Of a stretch of DNA of 64,000 bases, positions 25,080 through 34,186 are shown piece after piece. The position numbers were made by a program, and so were the translations under genes. The notes below the pieces were generated by a model. That model saw only the letters and a program-made list of their open reading frames with translations. It searched no databases and was not told the origin of the DNA. The stretch lies in NCBI RefSeq assembly GCF_040689105.1, contig NZ_JBFBVU010000001.1, positions 62,001-126,000 of the forward strand. Direction: 5' to 3'. Origin of the DNA: Meridianimarinicoccus marinus. Its GTDB lineage: Bacteria; Pseudomonadota; Alphaproteobacteria; Rhodobacterales; Rhodobacteraceae. How positions within the stretch are numbered: position 1 is the first letter of the stretch; the number at the start of each line of letters is the position of its first letter.

Positions 25080-26501
25080 TCAGGCGGCCGAGCCGCCCAC
25101 GGTCAAACCGCCGATGTGCACGGTCGGCTGACCGACGCCCACGGGCACCCATTGCCCGGCCTTGCCACAGGTGCCGATGCCGGGATCCAGTTGCAGATCG
25201 TTGCCGATCGCCCGGATCTGTTTCAGGGCCGTGGCACCATCGCCGATCAGCGTGGCACCCTTGACCGGCGCCCCGACCTTGCCGTCCTGCACGCGATAGG
25301 CTTCGGTGCAGGAAAACACGAACTTGCCGTTGGTGATGTCCACCTGGCCGCCACCGAAGCCCACCGCATAGATGCCATCTTTCAGACAGGCCAGAATGTC
25401 GGCAGGGGCGGCGTCTCCGGCCTCCATGATCGTGTTGGTCATGCGCGGCATCGGCGGGCAGGCGTGGCTTTGGCGGCGACCGTTGCCGGTGGGGGCGACG
25501 CCCATCAGCCGGGCATTCTGGCGATCCTGCATCAGGCCCACAAGAATGCCATCCTCGATCAGCACGGTGCACGACGAGGGCGTGCCCTCGTCATCGAAGC
25601 TGATCGAGCCGCGGCGGTCGGGCAGGGTGCCGTCATCGACGACTGTCACGCCGGGGGCGGCGATGCGCTGGCCCATCAGCCCGGCGAAGGCCGAGCTTTT
25701 CTTGCGGTTGAAATCGCCTTCCAGACCGTGGCCGATGGCCTCGTGCAGCAGGATCCCGGGCCAGCCCGGTCCCAGCACCACATCCATGATGCCCGCGGGC
25801 GCAGGTTCGGCAGACAGGTTCACGCGGGCGATGCGCAGCGCCTCGTCGATGGCGCCCTGCCAATGGGCCGGTTCCGTCAGCAGCGCCAGCGCGCTGCGGC
25901 CCCCGGCGCCATGGCTGCCGGTTTCGCGCCGACCGTTGTCTTCCAGAATGACCGAGACGCTGAGCCGGGTCATCGGGCGGGTGTCGCTCAGCAGCGCGCC
26001 GTCGGGGCGCAGGATCACCACCTCCTGCAGGCTGGCGGCGAGGGTGGCGGAGACCTGAACCACGCGCGGATCGGCATCGCGGGCATAGGCGTCGATCTCG
26101 CGCAGGGTGGCCAGTTTGGCGGCAAAGCCGGTTTCGGTCAGCGGATCGGCATCGGTATAGAGCCGCCTGTTGGTGCGTGCGGGGCCATCGGCCAGCGTGC
26201 CGCCGCCCGCGCCGATGGCCAGCCGCGCGGTGTCGACCGCGCGCGCAAGCGCGGCTTCCGAGATCTCGGTGGAATGGGCATAGGCGGCGGTTTCGCCCTG
26301 CACGGCGCGCAGGCCAAACCCTTCCGAGGCATCGTAACTTGCGGTGCGCAGCCGACCGTCGTCGAAGCTCAGCACTTCGGACCGGCTGCGTTCAAGGAAC
26401 AACTCGCCATCATCGGCGCCGCGCGTGGCCGCCTGCACATGCCGCAGGGCGGCATCCTGGTCCAGCAGCAGTCCGAAGGGTTCAAAATTTCCGGTTTTCA
26501 T
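25080..26501 (-). CDS. tldD: TldD-type metalloprotease
   Basis: A 473-residue TldD/PmbA protein. The zinc motif HEAIGH at about 253-258 (HExxxH) is intact, followed by GLEGDFNRKKSSAFAG. With TldE it cleaves unfolded peptides, including the microcin B17 precursor in E. coli; no partner is nearby. ATG at 26501 gives the family N-terminus; the frame upstream runs through the regulatory gap. An FNR-type box lies 19 nt upstream of the start. Confidence 0.93.
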   Translation of the reverse strand: MKTGNFEPFGLLLDQDAALRHVQAATRGADDGELFLERSRSEVLSFDDGRLRTASYDASEGFGLRAVQGETAAYAHSTEISEAALARAVDTARLAIGAGGGTLADGPARTNRRLYTDADPLTETGFAAKLATLREIDAYARDADPRVVQVSATLAASLQEVVILRPDGALLSDTRPMTRLSVSVILEDNGRRETGSHGAGGRSALALLTEPAHWQGAIDEALRIARVNLSAEPAPAGIMDVVLGPGWPGILLHEAIGHGLEGDFNRKKSSAFAGLMGQRIAAPGVTVVDDGTLPDRRGSISFDDEGTPSSCTVLIEDGILVGLMQDRQNARLMGVAPTGNGRRQSHACPPMPRMTNTIMEAGDAAPADILACLKDGIYAVGFGGGQVDITNGKFVFSCTEAYRVQDGKVGAPVKGATLIGDGATALKQIRAIGNDLQLDPGIGTCGKAGQWVPVGVGQPTVHIGGLTVGGSAA

Positions 26502-26519
26502 ATCTGAGCATTCCTGTAT

Positions 26520-26533
26520 TTGATCCCGATCAA
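26520..26533. promoter_or_regulatory. perfect FNR/FnrL-type box between tldD and ctaC
   Basis: TTGATCCCGATCAA matches the FNR-family consensus TTGAT-N4-ATCAA in both arms. It lies 19 nt upstream of the divergent tldD ATG and 145 nt upstream of ctaC. FnrL and related regulators control respiratory genes in Rhodobacteraceae in response to oxygen. Whether it activates or represses either gene cannot be read from the sequence. Confidence 0.75.
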
Positions 26534-26677
26534 GATGTCGGAAATGACGCACTGCCCGAGACTTGTTCGCTGTATGCAAATATGGTTTTTGGATGCGTCA
26601 CAGCAATGGGTGATTGCGGCAGGGAGGGCCGGGCGATCATGAACAGCCTCTCTGTGCGAAATCAACAGGAAGAGAAC

Positions 26678-27538
26678 ATGCTTAACTCTTTGCCAAAATT
26701 TGGCTTTATTTCTGGTGCCTTCGCCGCGTTTGGCGCCACGGCCGCGCAGGCGCAGGACGTTCTGGGCGATCTGCCGACGATCGGGAAACCGGCGCCGGGC
26801 GGGATCGGATTTCAGGACGCCGCGACGGAACTGGCCCGCGAACTGCAATGGCTGGACGGGTTTTTGCTGATCATCATCACCGCCATCGTGATCTTCGTGA
26901 CCGCGCTGCTGGTCTATGTGATGGTGCGCTACAATTCGAAATCCAACCCCGAACCGGCGGGCTTTACCCACAATTCGCCGCTGGAAGTGGCCTGGACCAT
27001 CGTGCCGATCCTGATTCTGGTCTTCATCGGCGCCTTCTCGCTGCCGATCCTGTTCAAACAGCAGGAAATTCCGGAAGCCGACATCACCATCAAGGTCACC
27101 GGCTACCAGTGGTACTGGGGTTATGAATACGTCGATGACGGGTTCGGATTCGATTCGCTGCTGCTGGCGAAGGAAGATCTGGCCGAATACGGCTATGCCG
27201 AGGATGAGTATCTGCTGGCCACCGACACCGCCGTGGTGGTTCCGGTCGGCAAGACCATCGTCATGCAGGTCACCGGTGCCGACGTGATCCACTCGTGGGC
27301 GATGCCCGCTTTCGGCGTCAAGCAGGACGCGGTTCCGGGTCGTCTGGCCGAACTGTGGTTCTCGGTCGAGAAGGAAGGCGTCTACTTCGGCCAGTGTTCC
27401 GAGCTTTGCGGCAAGGATCACGCCTATATGCCGATCACCGTCAAGGCTGTCAGCGAAGAGGCCTATACCGCCTGGCTGGAAGGCGCGAAGGAAGAATTCG
27501 CAGGCCTGCCCGCGACCTACAACGTGGCCGCGCGCTGA
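26678..27538 (+). CDS. ctaC: cytochrome c oxidase subunit II
   Basis: A 286-residue subunit: signal peptide (about 1-25), two membrane helices (about 60-82 and 104-126), and a cupredoxin domain. The CuA ligands are present: His205, Cys240, Cys244, His248 and Met251 in GQCSELCGKDHAYM. YQWYWGYEY is the aromatic electron-entry motif. ATG at 26678 follows AGGAAGAG; the long frame upstream is a shadow of tldD. It opens the oxidase cluster; subunit I is not in the window. Confidence 0.97.
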   Translation: MLNSLPKFGFISGAFAAFGATAAQAQDVLGDLPTIGKPAPGGIGFQDAATELARELQWLDGFLLIIITAIVIFVTALLVYVMVRYNSKSNPEPAGFTHNSPLEVAWTIVPILILVFIGAFSLPILFKQQEIPEADITIKVTGYQWYWGYEYVDDGFGFDSLLLAKEDLAEYGYAEDEYLLATDTAVVVPVGKTIVMQVTGADVIHSWAMPAFGVKQDAVPGRLAELWFSVEKEGVYFGQCSELCGKDHAYMPITVKAVSEEAYTAWLEGAKEEFAGLPATYNVAAR

Positions 27539-27599
27539 GCCGACCCCTGACTTCAACGGTCTGTCCGGGCAGCGGTCCGGGCAGGTATCGGAGACCTGA

Positions 27600-28541
27600 A
27601 TGACCGACGCGACGACCTCTCTGTCCTCCACCCAGACCGGCGAAGCCGGTTTTGGCGACTATGTGGCGCTGTTGAAGCCCCGGGTGATGACCCTGGTGGT
27701 GTTCACGGCGTTCGTGGGTCTGGTGGTGGCGCCGGGGCAGATGCACCCGATGGTCGCCTTCACCGCGATCCTGTTCATTGCCTTGGGCGGCGGTGCCTCG
27801 GGCGCGCTGAACATGTGGTGGGATGCCGACATCGACCGCGTGATGCGCCGGACCCGCAACCGCCCGATCCCGTCGGGCAAGGTGCGCGAGGACGAGGCAC
27901 TGGCCGTTGGTCTGGCGCTGTCGGGGATCTCGGTGGTGATGCTGGGGCTGGCCGCCAACCCGTTCGCCGGCCTGTTCCTGGCCTTCACCATCTTCTTCTA
28001 CGTGGTCATCTACACCATGTGGCTGAAACGCTGGACCCCGCAGAACATCGTCATCGGCGGTGCCGCAGGGGCTTTCCCGCCGATGATCGGCTGGGCTGCA
28101 GCCACCGGCGGGATCGCCGTCGAAAGCGTGCTGATGTTCGCGCTGATCTTCATGTGGACGCCGCCGCATTTCTGGGCGCTCGCGCTGTTCATGAAGTCCG
28201 ACTACAAGGATGCCGGGGTGCCGATGCTGACGGTGACCCATGGCCGCCCGGCCACGCGCCGCCACATTCTGGTTTATACCGTGCTGCTGGTGCCGGTGGC
28301 ACTGGGGCTGGCGCTCACCTCGATTGGCGGGCCGGTGTATCTGGCCACCGCGCTGGTGATGAATGCCGCCTTCGTCAAGGGCGCCATCGGCATCGCGCGC
28401 CGGACCGAAGCGCAGGCCGAGGCTGACAGCTACAAGGTCGAGAAATCCTTCTTCCGCCTGTCGCTCTACTATCTTTTCGCGCATTTCGGCGCCCTGCTGG
28501 TGGATGCCACCCTGGCCCGCGCCGGATGGGAGGTGTTCTGA
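27600..28541 (+). CDS. ctaB: protoheme IX farnesyltransferase (heme O synthase)
   Basis: A 313-residue UbiA-family protein with about nine membrane helices. NMWWDADIDRVMRRTRNRP carries the first Asp-rich prenyl-diphosphate motif. It makes heme O, the precursor of heme A for the aa3 oxidase. It follows ctaC after 61 nt, and its stop shares a base with the next ATG (TGATG). Confidence 0.96.
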   Translation: MTDATTSLSSTQTGEAGFGDYVALLKPRVMTLVVFTAFVGLVVAPGQMHPMVAFTAILFIALGGGASGALNMWWDADIDRVMRRTRNRPIPSGKVREDEALAVGLALSGISVVMLGLAANPFAGLFLAFTIFFYVVIYTMWLKRWTPQNIVIGGAAGAFPPMIGWAAATGGIAVESVLMFALIFMWTPPHFWALALFMKSDYKDAGVPMLTVTHGRPATRRHILVYTVLLVPVALGLALTSIGGPVYLATALVMNAAFVKGAIGIARRTEAQAEADSYKVEKSFFRLSLYYLFAHFGALLVDATLARAGWEVF

Positions 28542-28729
28542 TGGCTTTGGGCAGGGAACATGAACTGCACACCCGCCGTCGCGGACGCAATCTGGGCCTT
28601 GGCCTGACGCTGCTGGCCTTCGTTGCGGTGGTCTTCGGCCTGACGCTGGCCAAGATCGGTGGTGGCGGAGGGATGCAGGCCTTTGACCATGCGCCGCGCT
28701 CCGAACTGGTGCCGGAGACCGGGAAATGA
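28541..28729 (+). CDS. small single-span protein of the oxidase cluster (CoxF-like)
   Basis: A 62-residue protein: a basic cytoplasmic N-terminus (HTRRRGRN), one membrane helix (about 20-42) and a short tail. ATG at 28541 overlaps the ctaB stop, and the gene's stop overlaps ctaG (ATGA), so translation is coupled on both sides. Similar tiny ORFs occupy this slot in Rhodobacter/Paracoccus oxidase clusters and are sometimes called CoxF. A role in assembly is inferred from context only. Confidence 0.75.
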   Translation: MALGREHELHTRRRGRNLGLGLTLLAFVAVVFGLTLAKIGGGGGMQAFDHAPRSELVPETGK

Positions 28730-29304
28730 GCCTGCAAGGCACGCAAAAGACCGTCGCCCTGACCGTGGGCGTGGTGGTCCTGATGGGCAGCCTGGCCTGG
28801 GCCTCGGTGCCCTTCTACGACTGGTTCTGCCGGGTCACCGGCTTTGGCGGCACCACCGGCGTGGCCGAGACCGGGGCCGATGCGGTGCTGGACCGGACCA
28901 TCACCGTGCGGTTCGACGCCTCAAAGGAACGCGACATGCCGTGGGAGTTCAAGCCCGTGGCCCGCGAGATGACCCTGAAGATCGGCGAAACCGGTCTGGC
29001 TTTCTACGAGGCCTATAATCCTACCGACCGCCCGGTCGCGGGCACGGCCTCGTACAATGTCGCGCCTTATGCGGCGGGCGGCTTCTTCACCAAGATCGAC
29101 TGCTTCTGCTTCGAAATGCAGGTGCTGGAGCCGGGCGAGCGGGTGCAAATGCCCGTCACCTTCTACGTCGACCCGGACATCGTGACGGATCGGGACGCGA
29201 AATACGTTCACACCATCACGCTTTCCTATACCTTCTACGAAACCGATTTGCCCGAGGACGTGCAGGCGCGTCTTGACGGCCCCGCCTCGTCAACCGTCAA
29301 TTGA
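28726..29304 (+). CDS. ctaG: CtaG/Cox11 copper chaperone for CuB
   Basis: A 192-residue protein with one N-terminal membrane helix (about 9-28) and a periplasmic immunoglobulin-like domain. The copper-binding CFCF motif (Cys126 and Cys128) and Cys35 are present. Cox11 family members deliver copper to CuB of oxidase subunit I. The start overlaps the preceding small ORF. Confidence 0.95.
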   Translation: MSLQGTQKTVALTVGVVVLMGSLAWASVPFYDWFCRVTGFGGTTGVAETGADAVLDRTITVRFDASKERDMPWEFKPVAREMTLKIGETGLAFYEAYNPTDRPVAGTASYNVAPYAAGGFFTKIDCFCFEMQVLEPGERVQMPVTFYVDPDIVTDRDAKYVHTITLSYTFYETDLPEDVQARLDGPASSTVN

Positions 29305-29333
29305 AGACCCGGACCGGAAAGACAGAGTTCAAA

Positions 29334-30134
29334 ATGGCCCACGAAAAGAACCACGACTACCACATTCTGCAACCTTCGATCTGGCCGTTCGTGGCCGCAG
29401 CCGGTGCCTTCATGATGCTGACGGGCGCGGTGCTGTGGATGCACGGCATGGGCCCCTGGCTGTTCCTGATCGGCTTCGTCACCGTGCTGTACACCATGTT
29501 CGGCTGGTGGTCGGACACCGTGACCGAGAACGGTGTCGGCGATCACACCCCGGTGGTGCGCATCGGCCTGCGCTACGGCTTCATTCTGTTCATCATGTCC
29601 GAAGTGATGTTCTTCGCGGCATGGTTCTGGAGCTTCTTCAAGCACGCGCTGTACCCGATGGGCCCCGACAGCCCGGCGATCGACGGCGTCTGGCCGCCGG
29701 CGGGGATCGAGACCTTCGACCCCTGGCACCTGCCGCTGATCAACACGCTGATCCTGCTGTGCTCGGGCTGTGCCGCCACCTGGGCGCACCACGCGCTGGT
29801 GCATGAAGACAACCGCAAGGACATCAAGTCGGGCCTGATCCTGGCCATTGTGCTGGGCGCGCTGTTCACGGTGTTCCAGATCTACGAATACAGCCACGCG
29901 GCCTTCGGCTTCTCGGGCAACATCTATGGCGCCAACTTCTTCATGGCGACCGGCTTCCACGGGATGCACGTCATCATCGGCACGATCTTCCTGTTCGTCT
30001 GCCTGATGCGCGTCTATCGCGGCCATTTCACCCCGGAAAACCATGTCGGTTTCGAAGCCGCTGCCTGGTACTGGCACTTCGTCGATGTGGTCTGGCTGTT
30101 CCTGTTCGCCGCAGTCTACATCTGGGGCGGTTGA
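29334..30134 (+). CDS. ctaE: cytochrome c oxidase subunit III
   Basis: A 266-residue, seven-helix subunit starting AHEKNHDYHIL. SEVMFFAAWFWSFF and WAHHAL are family hallmarks, and ATGFHGMHVIIGT occurs in the C-terminal half. ATG at 29334 is chosen over TTG at 29301, which overlaps the ctaG stop region. It stabilises subunit I and helps proton uptake. Confidence 0.96.
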   Translation: MAHEKNHDYHILQPSIWPFVAAAGAFMMLTGAVLWMHGMGPWLFLIGFVTVLYTMFGWWSDTVTENGVGDHTPVVRIGLRYGFILFIMSEVMFFAAWFWSFFKHALYPMGPDSPAIDGVWPPAGIETFDPWHLPLINTLILLCSGCAATWAHHALVHEDNRKDIKSGLILAIVLGALFTVFQIYEYSHAAFGFSGNIYGANFFMATGFHGMHVIIGTIFLFVCLMRVYRGHFTPENHVGFEAAAWYWHFVDVVWLFLFAAVYIWGG

Positions 30135-30218
30135 ACCCCCTCGTGACATTCGCCTAAAGCGGGGCGCGGGCCGGTGGGTTCGCGCCCCGTCCCGTTTCCC
30201 GGTCCCGGAGTTTGCCCG

Positions 30219-30896
30219 ATGCGACGACTGATCCTGCCCCTGATCTTCGGCCTGGCCGGCGCTGCCGTGCTGGTCGGGCTGGGCGTCTGGCAGGTGCAGC
30301 GGCTGGGCTGGAAGCAGGGGGTGCTGGCCGAGATCGAGGCGCGCATCGGGGCCGCCCCGGTGGCGCTGCCTGCGCAGCCCGAGGAAACCCGCGACAAGTA
30401 TCTGCCGGTGACCGCCACCGGCGTGATCGGCCCGGACGAGATCCTCGTGCAATCCTCGATGAAACTGGTGGGGCCTGGGTTCCGCGTCATCGCGCCGTTC
30501 GAGACCGGGGGCCGCCGGATCCTGCTGGATCGCGGCTTCATCCGCCTGACCGACCGCGACCGGCTGCGCCCGGCGGTCACCGCCACGATCACCGGCAACC
30601 TGCACTGGCCCGATGAGATCGACGGCTTCACCCCCGACCCGGACATCCCCGGCAGCATGTGGTTCGCCCGCGAGATCGCCACCATGGCCGCCCATCTGAA
30701 CACCGAACCGGTGTTGCTGGTCAGCCGCACCAGCGATGAAGACCCGGTTGCCGTGACCCCCTTGCCGGTGACCGCCACCGGCATCCCCAACAACCACTTG
30801 CAATACGCCATAACCTGGTTCCTGCTGGCCGCCGTCTGGATCGCCATGACCGCGTTTTTCGTGACCAGCCAGCGCCGCCGCACCAAGAAGGACTGA
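30219..30896 (+). CDS. SURF1 family oxidase assembly factor
   Basis: A 225-residue SURF1-type protein: membrane helices near each end (about 3-22 and 196-216) around a periplasmic domain. GVWQVQRLGWKQ after helix 1 and a terminal NNHLQYAITWFLLA segment are characteristic. SURF1 proteins assist heme a insertion into subunit I. ATG at 30219 is the family start. The stop is 3 nt before thrC. Confidence 0.93.
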   Translation: MRRLILPLIFGLAGAAVLVGLGVWQVQRLGWKQGVLAEIEARIGAAPVALPAQPEETRDKYLPVTATGVIGPDEILVQSSMKLVGPGFRVIAPFETGGRRILLDRGFIRLTDRDRLRPAVTATITGNLHWPDEIDGFTPDPDIPGSMWFAREIATMAAHLNTEPVLLVSRTSDEDPVAVTPLPVTATGIPNNHLQYAITWFLLAAVWIAMTAFFVTSQRRRTKKD

Positions 30897-30899
30897 CCG

Positions 30900-32291
30900 A
30901 TGCAGTATGTCTCTACCCGGGGGAAGGCCCCGATCCTCAGCTTCGAAGAGGCCATGCTGACCGGGCTGGCGCGCGACGGCGGTCTGTACGTCCCCGAAAC
31001 CATCCCGACCTTCACCGCTGACGAGATCGCGGCGATGGCCGGCCAGCCGTATGAGGAAATCGCCTTCCGGGTGATGAAACCCTATCTGGGCGAAAGCTTC
31101 ACCGACGACGAGTTCCGCCAGATCATCGCGAAAGCCTACGACGGCTTCGGCCATGACGCCCGCGCGCCGCTGGTGCAGCTTGGCCCCGACCATTTCCTGC
31201 TGGAGCTGTTCCACGGTCCGACGCTGGCCTTCAAGGATTTCGCCATGCAGATGATCGGCCAGTTGTTCGAAGTGGCCCTTGGCCGCCGGGGCGAGCGGGT
31301 GACGATCATCGGCGCGACGTCGGGCGACACCGGCTCGGCCGCCATCGAGGCGTTCCGGGGGCTGGATGCGGTCGACGTGGTGATCCTGTTCCCGCAAGGC
31401 CGCGTGTCCGAGGTGCAGCGCCGCCAGATGACCACGCCGTCGGAAAGCAACGTCCATGCCATCGCCGTCGAGGGCGATTTCGACGATTGCCAGGCCCGCG
31501 TGAAGGACATGTTCAACGATTTCGACTTCCGCGACCGGGTGAAACTGGCCGGGGTGAACTCGATCAACTGGGCGCGGGTGCTGGCGCAGGTCGTCTATTA
31601 CTTCTCGTCGGCGACCTCGCTGGGCGCGCCGCACCGCAAGGTCAGCTTCACCGTGCCCACCGGCAATTTCGGCGATATCTTCGCGGGCTTTGTGGCGCAG
31701 AAGATGGGCCTGCCCATCGACCGGCTGGTGATTGCCACCAACCAGAACGACATCCTGCACCGCACGCTGCAATCCGGCGCCTACACCAAGGAAGCCGTGG
31801 TGCCCTCGATCAGCCCGTCGATGGACATCCAGGTGTCGTCGAATTTCGAACGGGTGCTGTTCGATGCCTATGGCCGCGATGGCGAGGCCGTGGCCCAGCA
31901 AATGGCCGATCTGGGGCAGGGCGGCGCATTCCGCGTCAGCCAGGGCGCGCTGGAGTTCCTGCGCGAGCATTTCGACAGCGGCCGCGCCTCGGAAGACGAA
32001 ACCACCGCCACCATCGCCCGCAGCTTTGCCCACACCGGCGAGGTGCTGTGTCCGCACAGCGCGGTGGGCGTGAAAGTGGCCGAAGAGGCGCTGCAGCCGG
32101 GGGTGCCGATGATCACCCTGGCCACCGCGCATCCGGCGAAATTTCCGGCGGCGGTCGAGGCCGCCTGCGGCGTCAGCCCGGCACTTCCCAAGCGCATGGC
32201 GGACCTGTATGAGCGTCCGGAACGCGTGACCGATTGTGCCAATGATCTGGCCGCGCTTGAAGCCTTGATTGAGGAGAAGATTTCCGCGTGA
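30900..32291 (+). CDS. thrC: threonine synthase
   Basis: A 463-residue PLP enzyme of the longer threonine-synthase type. The PLP lysine is Lys112 in HGPTLAFKDFAMQ, and GATSGDTGSAAIE binds the phosphate. It converts O-phosphohomoserine to threonine. It follows the SURF1 gene after 3 nt and overlaps the peptidase gene by 4 nt, so it is probably transcribed with both. Confidence 0.96.
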   Translation: MQYVSTRGKAPILSFEEAMLTGLARDGGLYVPETIPTFTADEIAAMAGQPYEEIAFRVMKPYLGESFTDDEFRQIIAKAYDGFGHDARAPLVQLGPDHFLLELFHGPTLAFKDFAMQMIGQLFEVALGRRGERVTIIGATSGDTGSAAIEAFRGLDAVDVVILFPQGRVSEVQRRQMTTPSESNVHAIAVEGDFDDCQARVKDMFNDFDFRDRVKLAGVNSINWARVLAQVVYYFSSATSLGAPHRKVSFTVPTGNFGDIFAGFVAQKMGLPIDRLVIATNQNDILHRTLQSGAYTKEAVVPSISPSMDIQVSSNFERVLFDAYGRDGEAVAQQMADLGQGGAFRVSQGALEFLREHFDSGRASEDETTATIARSFAHTGEVLCPHSAVGVKVAEEALQPGVPMITLATAHPAKFPAAVEAACGVSPALPKRMADLYERPERVTDCANDLAALEALIEEKISA

Positions 32292-33550
32292 CTGTCCAGA
32301 TCCATCGTTTGCCCAACGGGCTTCGTATCGTCACCGAACGGATGCCGGGGCTGAAGTCGGCCTCTCTGGGGCTGTGGATCGCCGCCGGCGGCCGCCACGA
32401 GCGCCCCGAACAGAATGGCATCGCGCATTTCCTCGAACACATGGCGTTCAAGGGCACCAGGACCCGCAGCCCGCTGCAGATCGCCGAGGCGATCGAGGAT
32501 GTGGGCGGCTACATCAACGCCTATACCTCGCGCGAGATGACCGCCTATTACGCCCGCATCCTTGAAGAAGACGTGATGCTGGCGCTGGACGTGATTTCGG
32601 ACATCGTGCTGAACCCGGTGTTCGATCCCGCCGAGATCGAGGTCGAGCGCGGCGTCATCCTGCAGGAGATCGGGCAGGCACTGGACACCCCCGACGACAT
32701 CGTTTTCGACTGGCTTCAGGAAGCCGCCTATCCCGACCAGCCGCTGGGCCGCACGATCCTTGGCGAAACCTCCCATGTGGAAGGCTTCTCGCGCGAGGAT
32801 CTGTTTGGCTTCGTGGGCGAACGTTACGGGCCGGGGCAGATGATCCTGTCGGCGGCCGGGGCGGTGGACCACGACGCGATCGTGCGCGAAGCCGAACGCC
32901 TGTTCGGCCATCTGTCGCCGGTCCTGTCCGGCACCCCCGAACCGGCCCGATTCGCCTATGGCGAGAAACGACAGGACAAGGCGCTGGAACAGGTGCATTT
33001 CACCCTGGCGCTGGAAGGCCCCAGTTATCGCGAGGATGAGATCTATACCGCGCAGGTCTTTGCCACGGCGCTTGGCGGCGGCATGTCCTCGCGGCTGTTC
33101 CAGGAAGTGCGCGAGAAACGCGGGCTGTGCTATTCGATCTTCGCGCAGGCCTCGGCCTATGCCGACACCGGCATGACCACGATCTATGCGGGCACCAGCG
33201 AAGGCGACGTGGGCGCATTGGCCGAACTGACCATCGACGAATTGCGCAAGGCCGCCGACGGGCTGCGCCCGGACGAGGTCAACCGCGCCCGCGCCCAGAT
33301 GAAGGCCGGCCTGCTGATGGGGCTGGAAAGCCCGTCGTCGCGCGCCGAACGGCTGGCACGGCTGGTGTCGATCTGGGACCGGGTGCCCGATCTTGAGGAA
33401 ACCGTCGCCCTGATCGACGGGGTCAATGCCGACAAGCTGCGCGACTATGGCAGCCGCCTGGTGTCGCAGGCCCCGGTGGCGCAGGCGCTGTACGGCCCGG
33501 TGGGCAACGCGCCGCGCCTGGATGATCTCAGGGCCCGGCTGGCCGCATGA
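32288..33550 (+). CDS. M16 family zinc peptidase (processing-peptidase-like)
   Basis: A 420-residue pitrilysin-family protein. The inverted zinc motif HFLEH (47-51) is intact, with the distal glutamate in EVERGVILQEI. It resembles the beta subunit of mitochondrial processing peptidase, which evolved from such alphaproteobacterial proteins. It lies between thrC and an acetyltransferase gene, overlapping each by 4 nt. The natural substrate is unknown. Confidence 0.92.
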   Translation: MTVQIHRLPNGLRIVTERMPGLKSASLGLWIAAGGRHERPEQNGIAHFLEHMAFKGTRTRSPLQIAEAIEDVGGYINAYTSREMTAYYARILEEDVMLALDVISDIVLNPVFDPAEIEVERGVILQEIGQALDTPDDIVFDWLQEAAYPDQPLGRTILGETSHVEGFSREDLFGFVGERYGPGQMILSAAGAVDHDAIVREAERLFGHLSPVLSGTPEPARFAYGEKRQDKALEQVHFTLALEGPSYREDEIYTAQVFATALGGGMSSRLFQEVREKRGLCYSIFAQASAYADTGMTTIYAGTSEGDVGALAELTIDELRKAADGLRPDEVNRARAQMKAGLLMGLESPSSRAERLARLVSIWDRVPDLEETVALIDGVNADKLRDYGSRLVSQAPVAQALYGPVGNAPRLDDLRARLAA

Positions 33551-34134
33551 TCCGGCTGGCGCGGCGTCAGGTTCAGATCGAATCCGAACGGATGCGTCTG
33601 CGGCCTCCGGCGATGGCCGATTTCGTCGAATGGTGCGAGTTGCGCCGCCAAAGCGCCGCCTACCTGAAACCTTGGGAGCCGACCTGGTCCGCCGACCATC
33701 TGACCAAGCGCGGCTTTTCCAACCGCATCCACTGGGTGCAGCGCAGCATTTCGAACGGCACCGCGCTGCCGCTGTTCCTGACCGAGCGTGACAGCGGCGC
33801 GCTTCTGGGCGCGCTAACCCTGGACAACATCCGCCGTGGCCCGGCGCAGGCCGGCACGCTGGGCTACTGGATCGCCGAGAGATTCGCCAGACAGGGCTAC
33901 ATGCGCGAGGCGATCCGCGCCGTCACCCATCACGCTTTCACCCAGATGGACCTGAGCCGGATCGAAGCCGCCTGCCTGCCGGAAAACGCCGCCTCGCGCC
34001 GGGTGCTGGAGGTTTCTGGCTTCAAGTACGAGGGCGTCGCGCAAAGCTATCTGCAGATCAACGGGCGCTGGCGCAACCATGTGCTCTACGCCAATCTGCG
34101 CGGCGACCGGCGGGGGCGCTCCTCGGCGACGTGA
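33547..34134 (+). CDS. GNAT acetyltransferase, RimJ/RimL type
   Basis: A 195-residue GNAT protein. LGYWIAERFARQGYMREAI is the acetyl-CoA site region and IEAACLPENAASRRVLEVSGF is the conserved C-terminal segment of RimJ-like enzymes. It probably acetylates the N-terminus of a ribosomal or other protein. The start overlaps the peptidase stop. Confidence 0.9.
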   Translation: MIRLARRQVQIESERMRLRPPAMADFVEWCELRRQSAAYLKPWEPTWSADHLTKRGFSNRIHWVQRSISNGTALPLFLTERDSGALLGALTLDNIRRGPAQAGTLGYWIAERFARQGYMREAIRAVTHHAFTQMDLSRIEAACLPENAASRRVLEVSGFKYEGVAQSYLQINGRWRNHVLYANLRGDRRGRSSAT

Positions 34135-34186
34135 CGTCAGGGCTATTCGTGCTACCCTTGGCTCGAACAGCCCGGAGGTCGCCGCC

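Noticed and set aside
29235..32132. 965-codon open frame on the minus strand across ctaG to thrC
   Set aside because: It runs antisense to five well-supported genes and its product is rich in His, Gly, Arg and Gln, as expected for a shadow of high-GC coding DNA.
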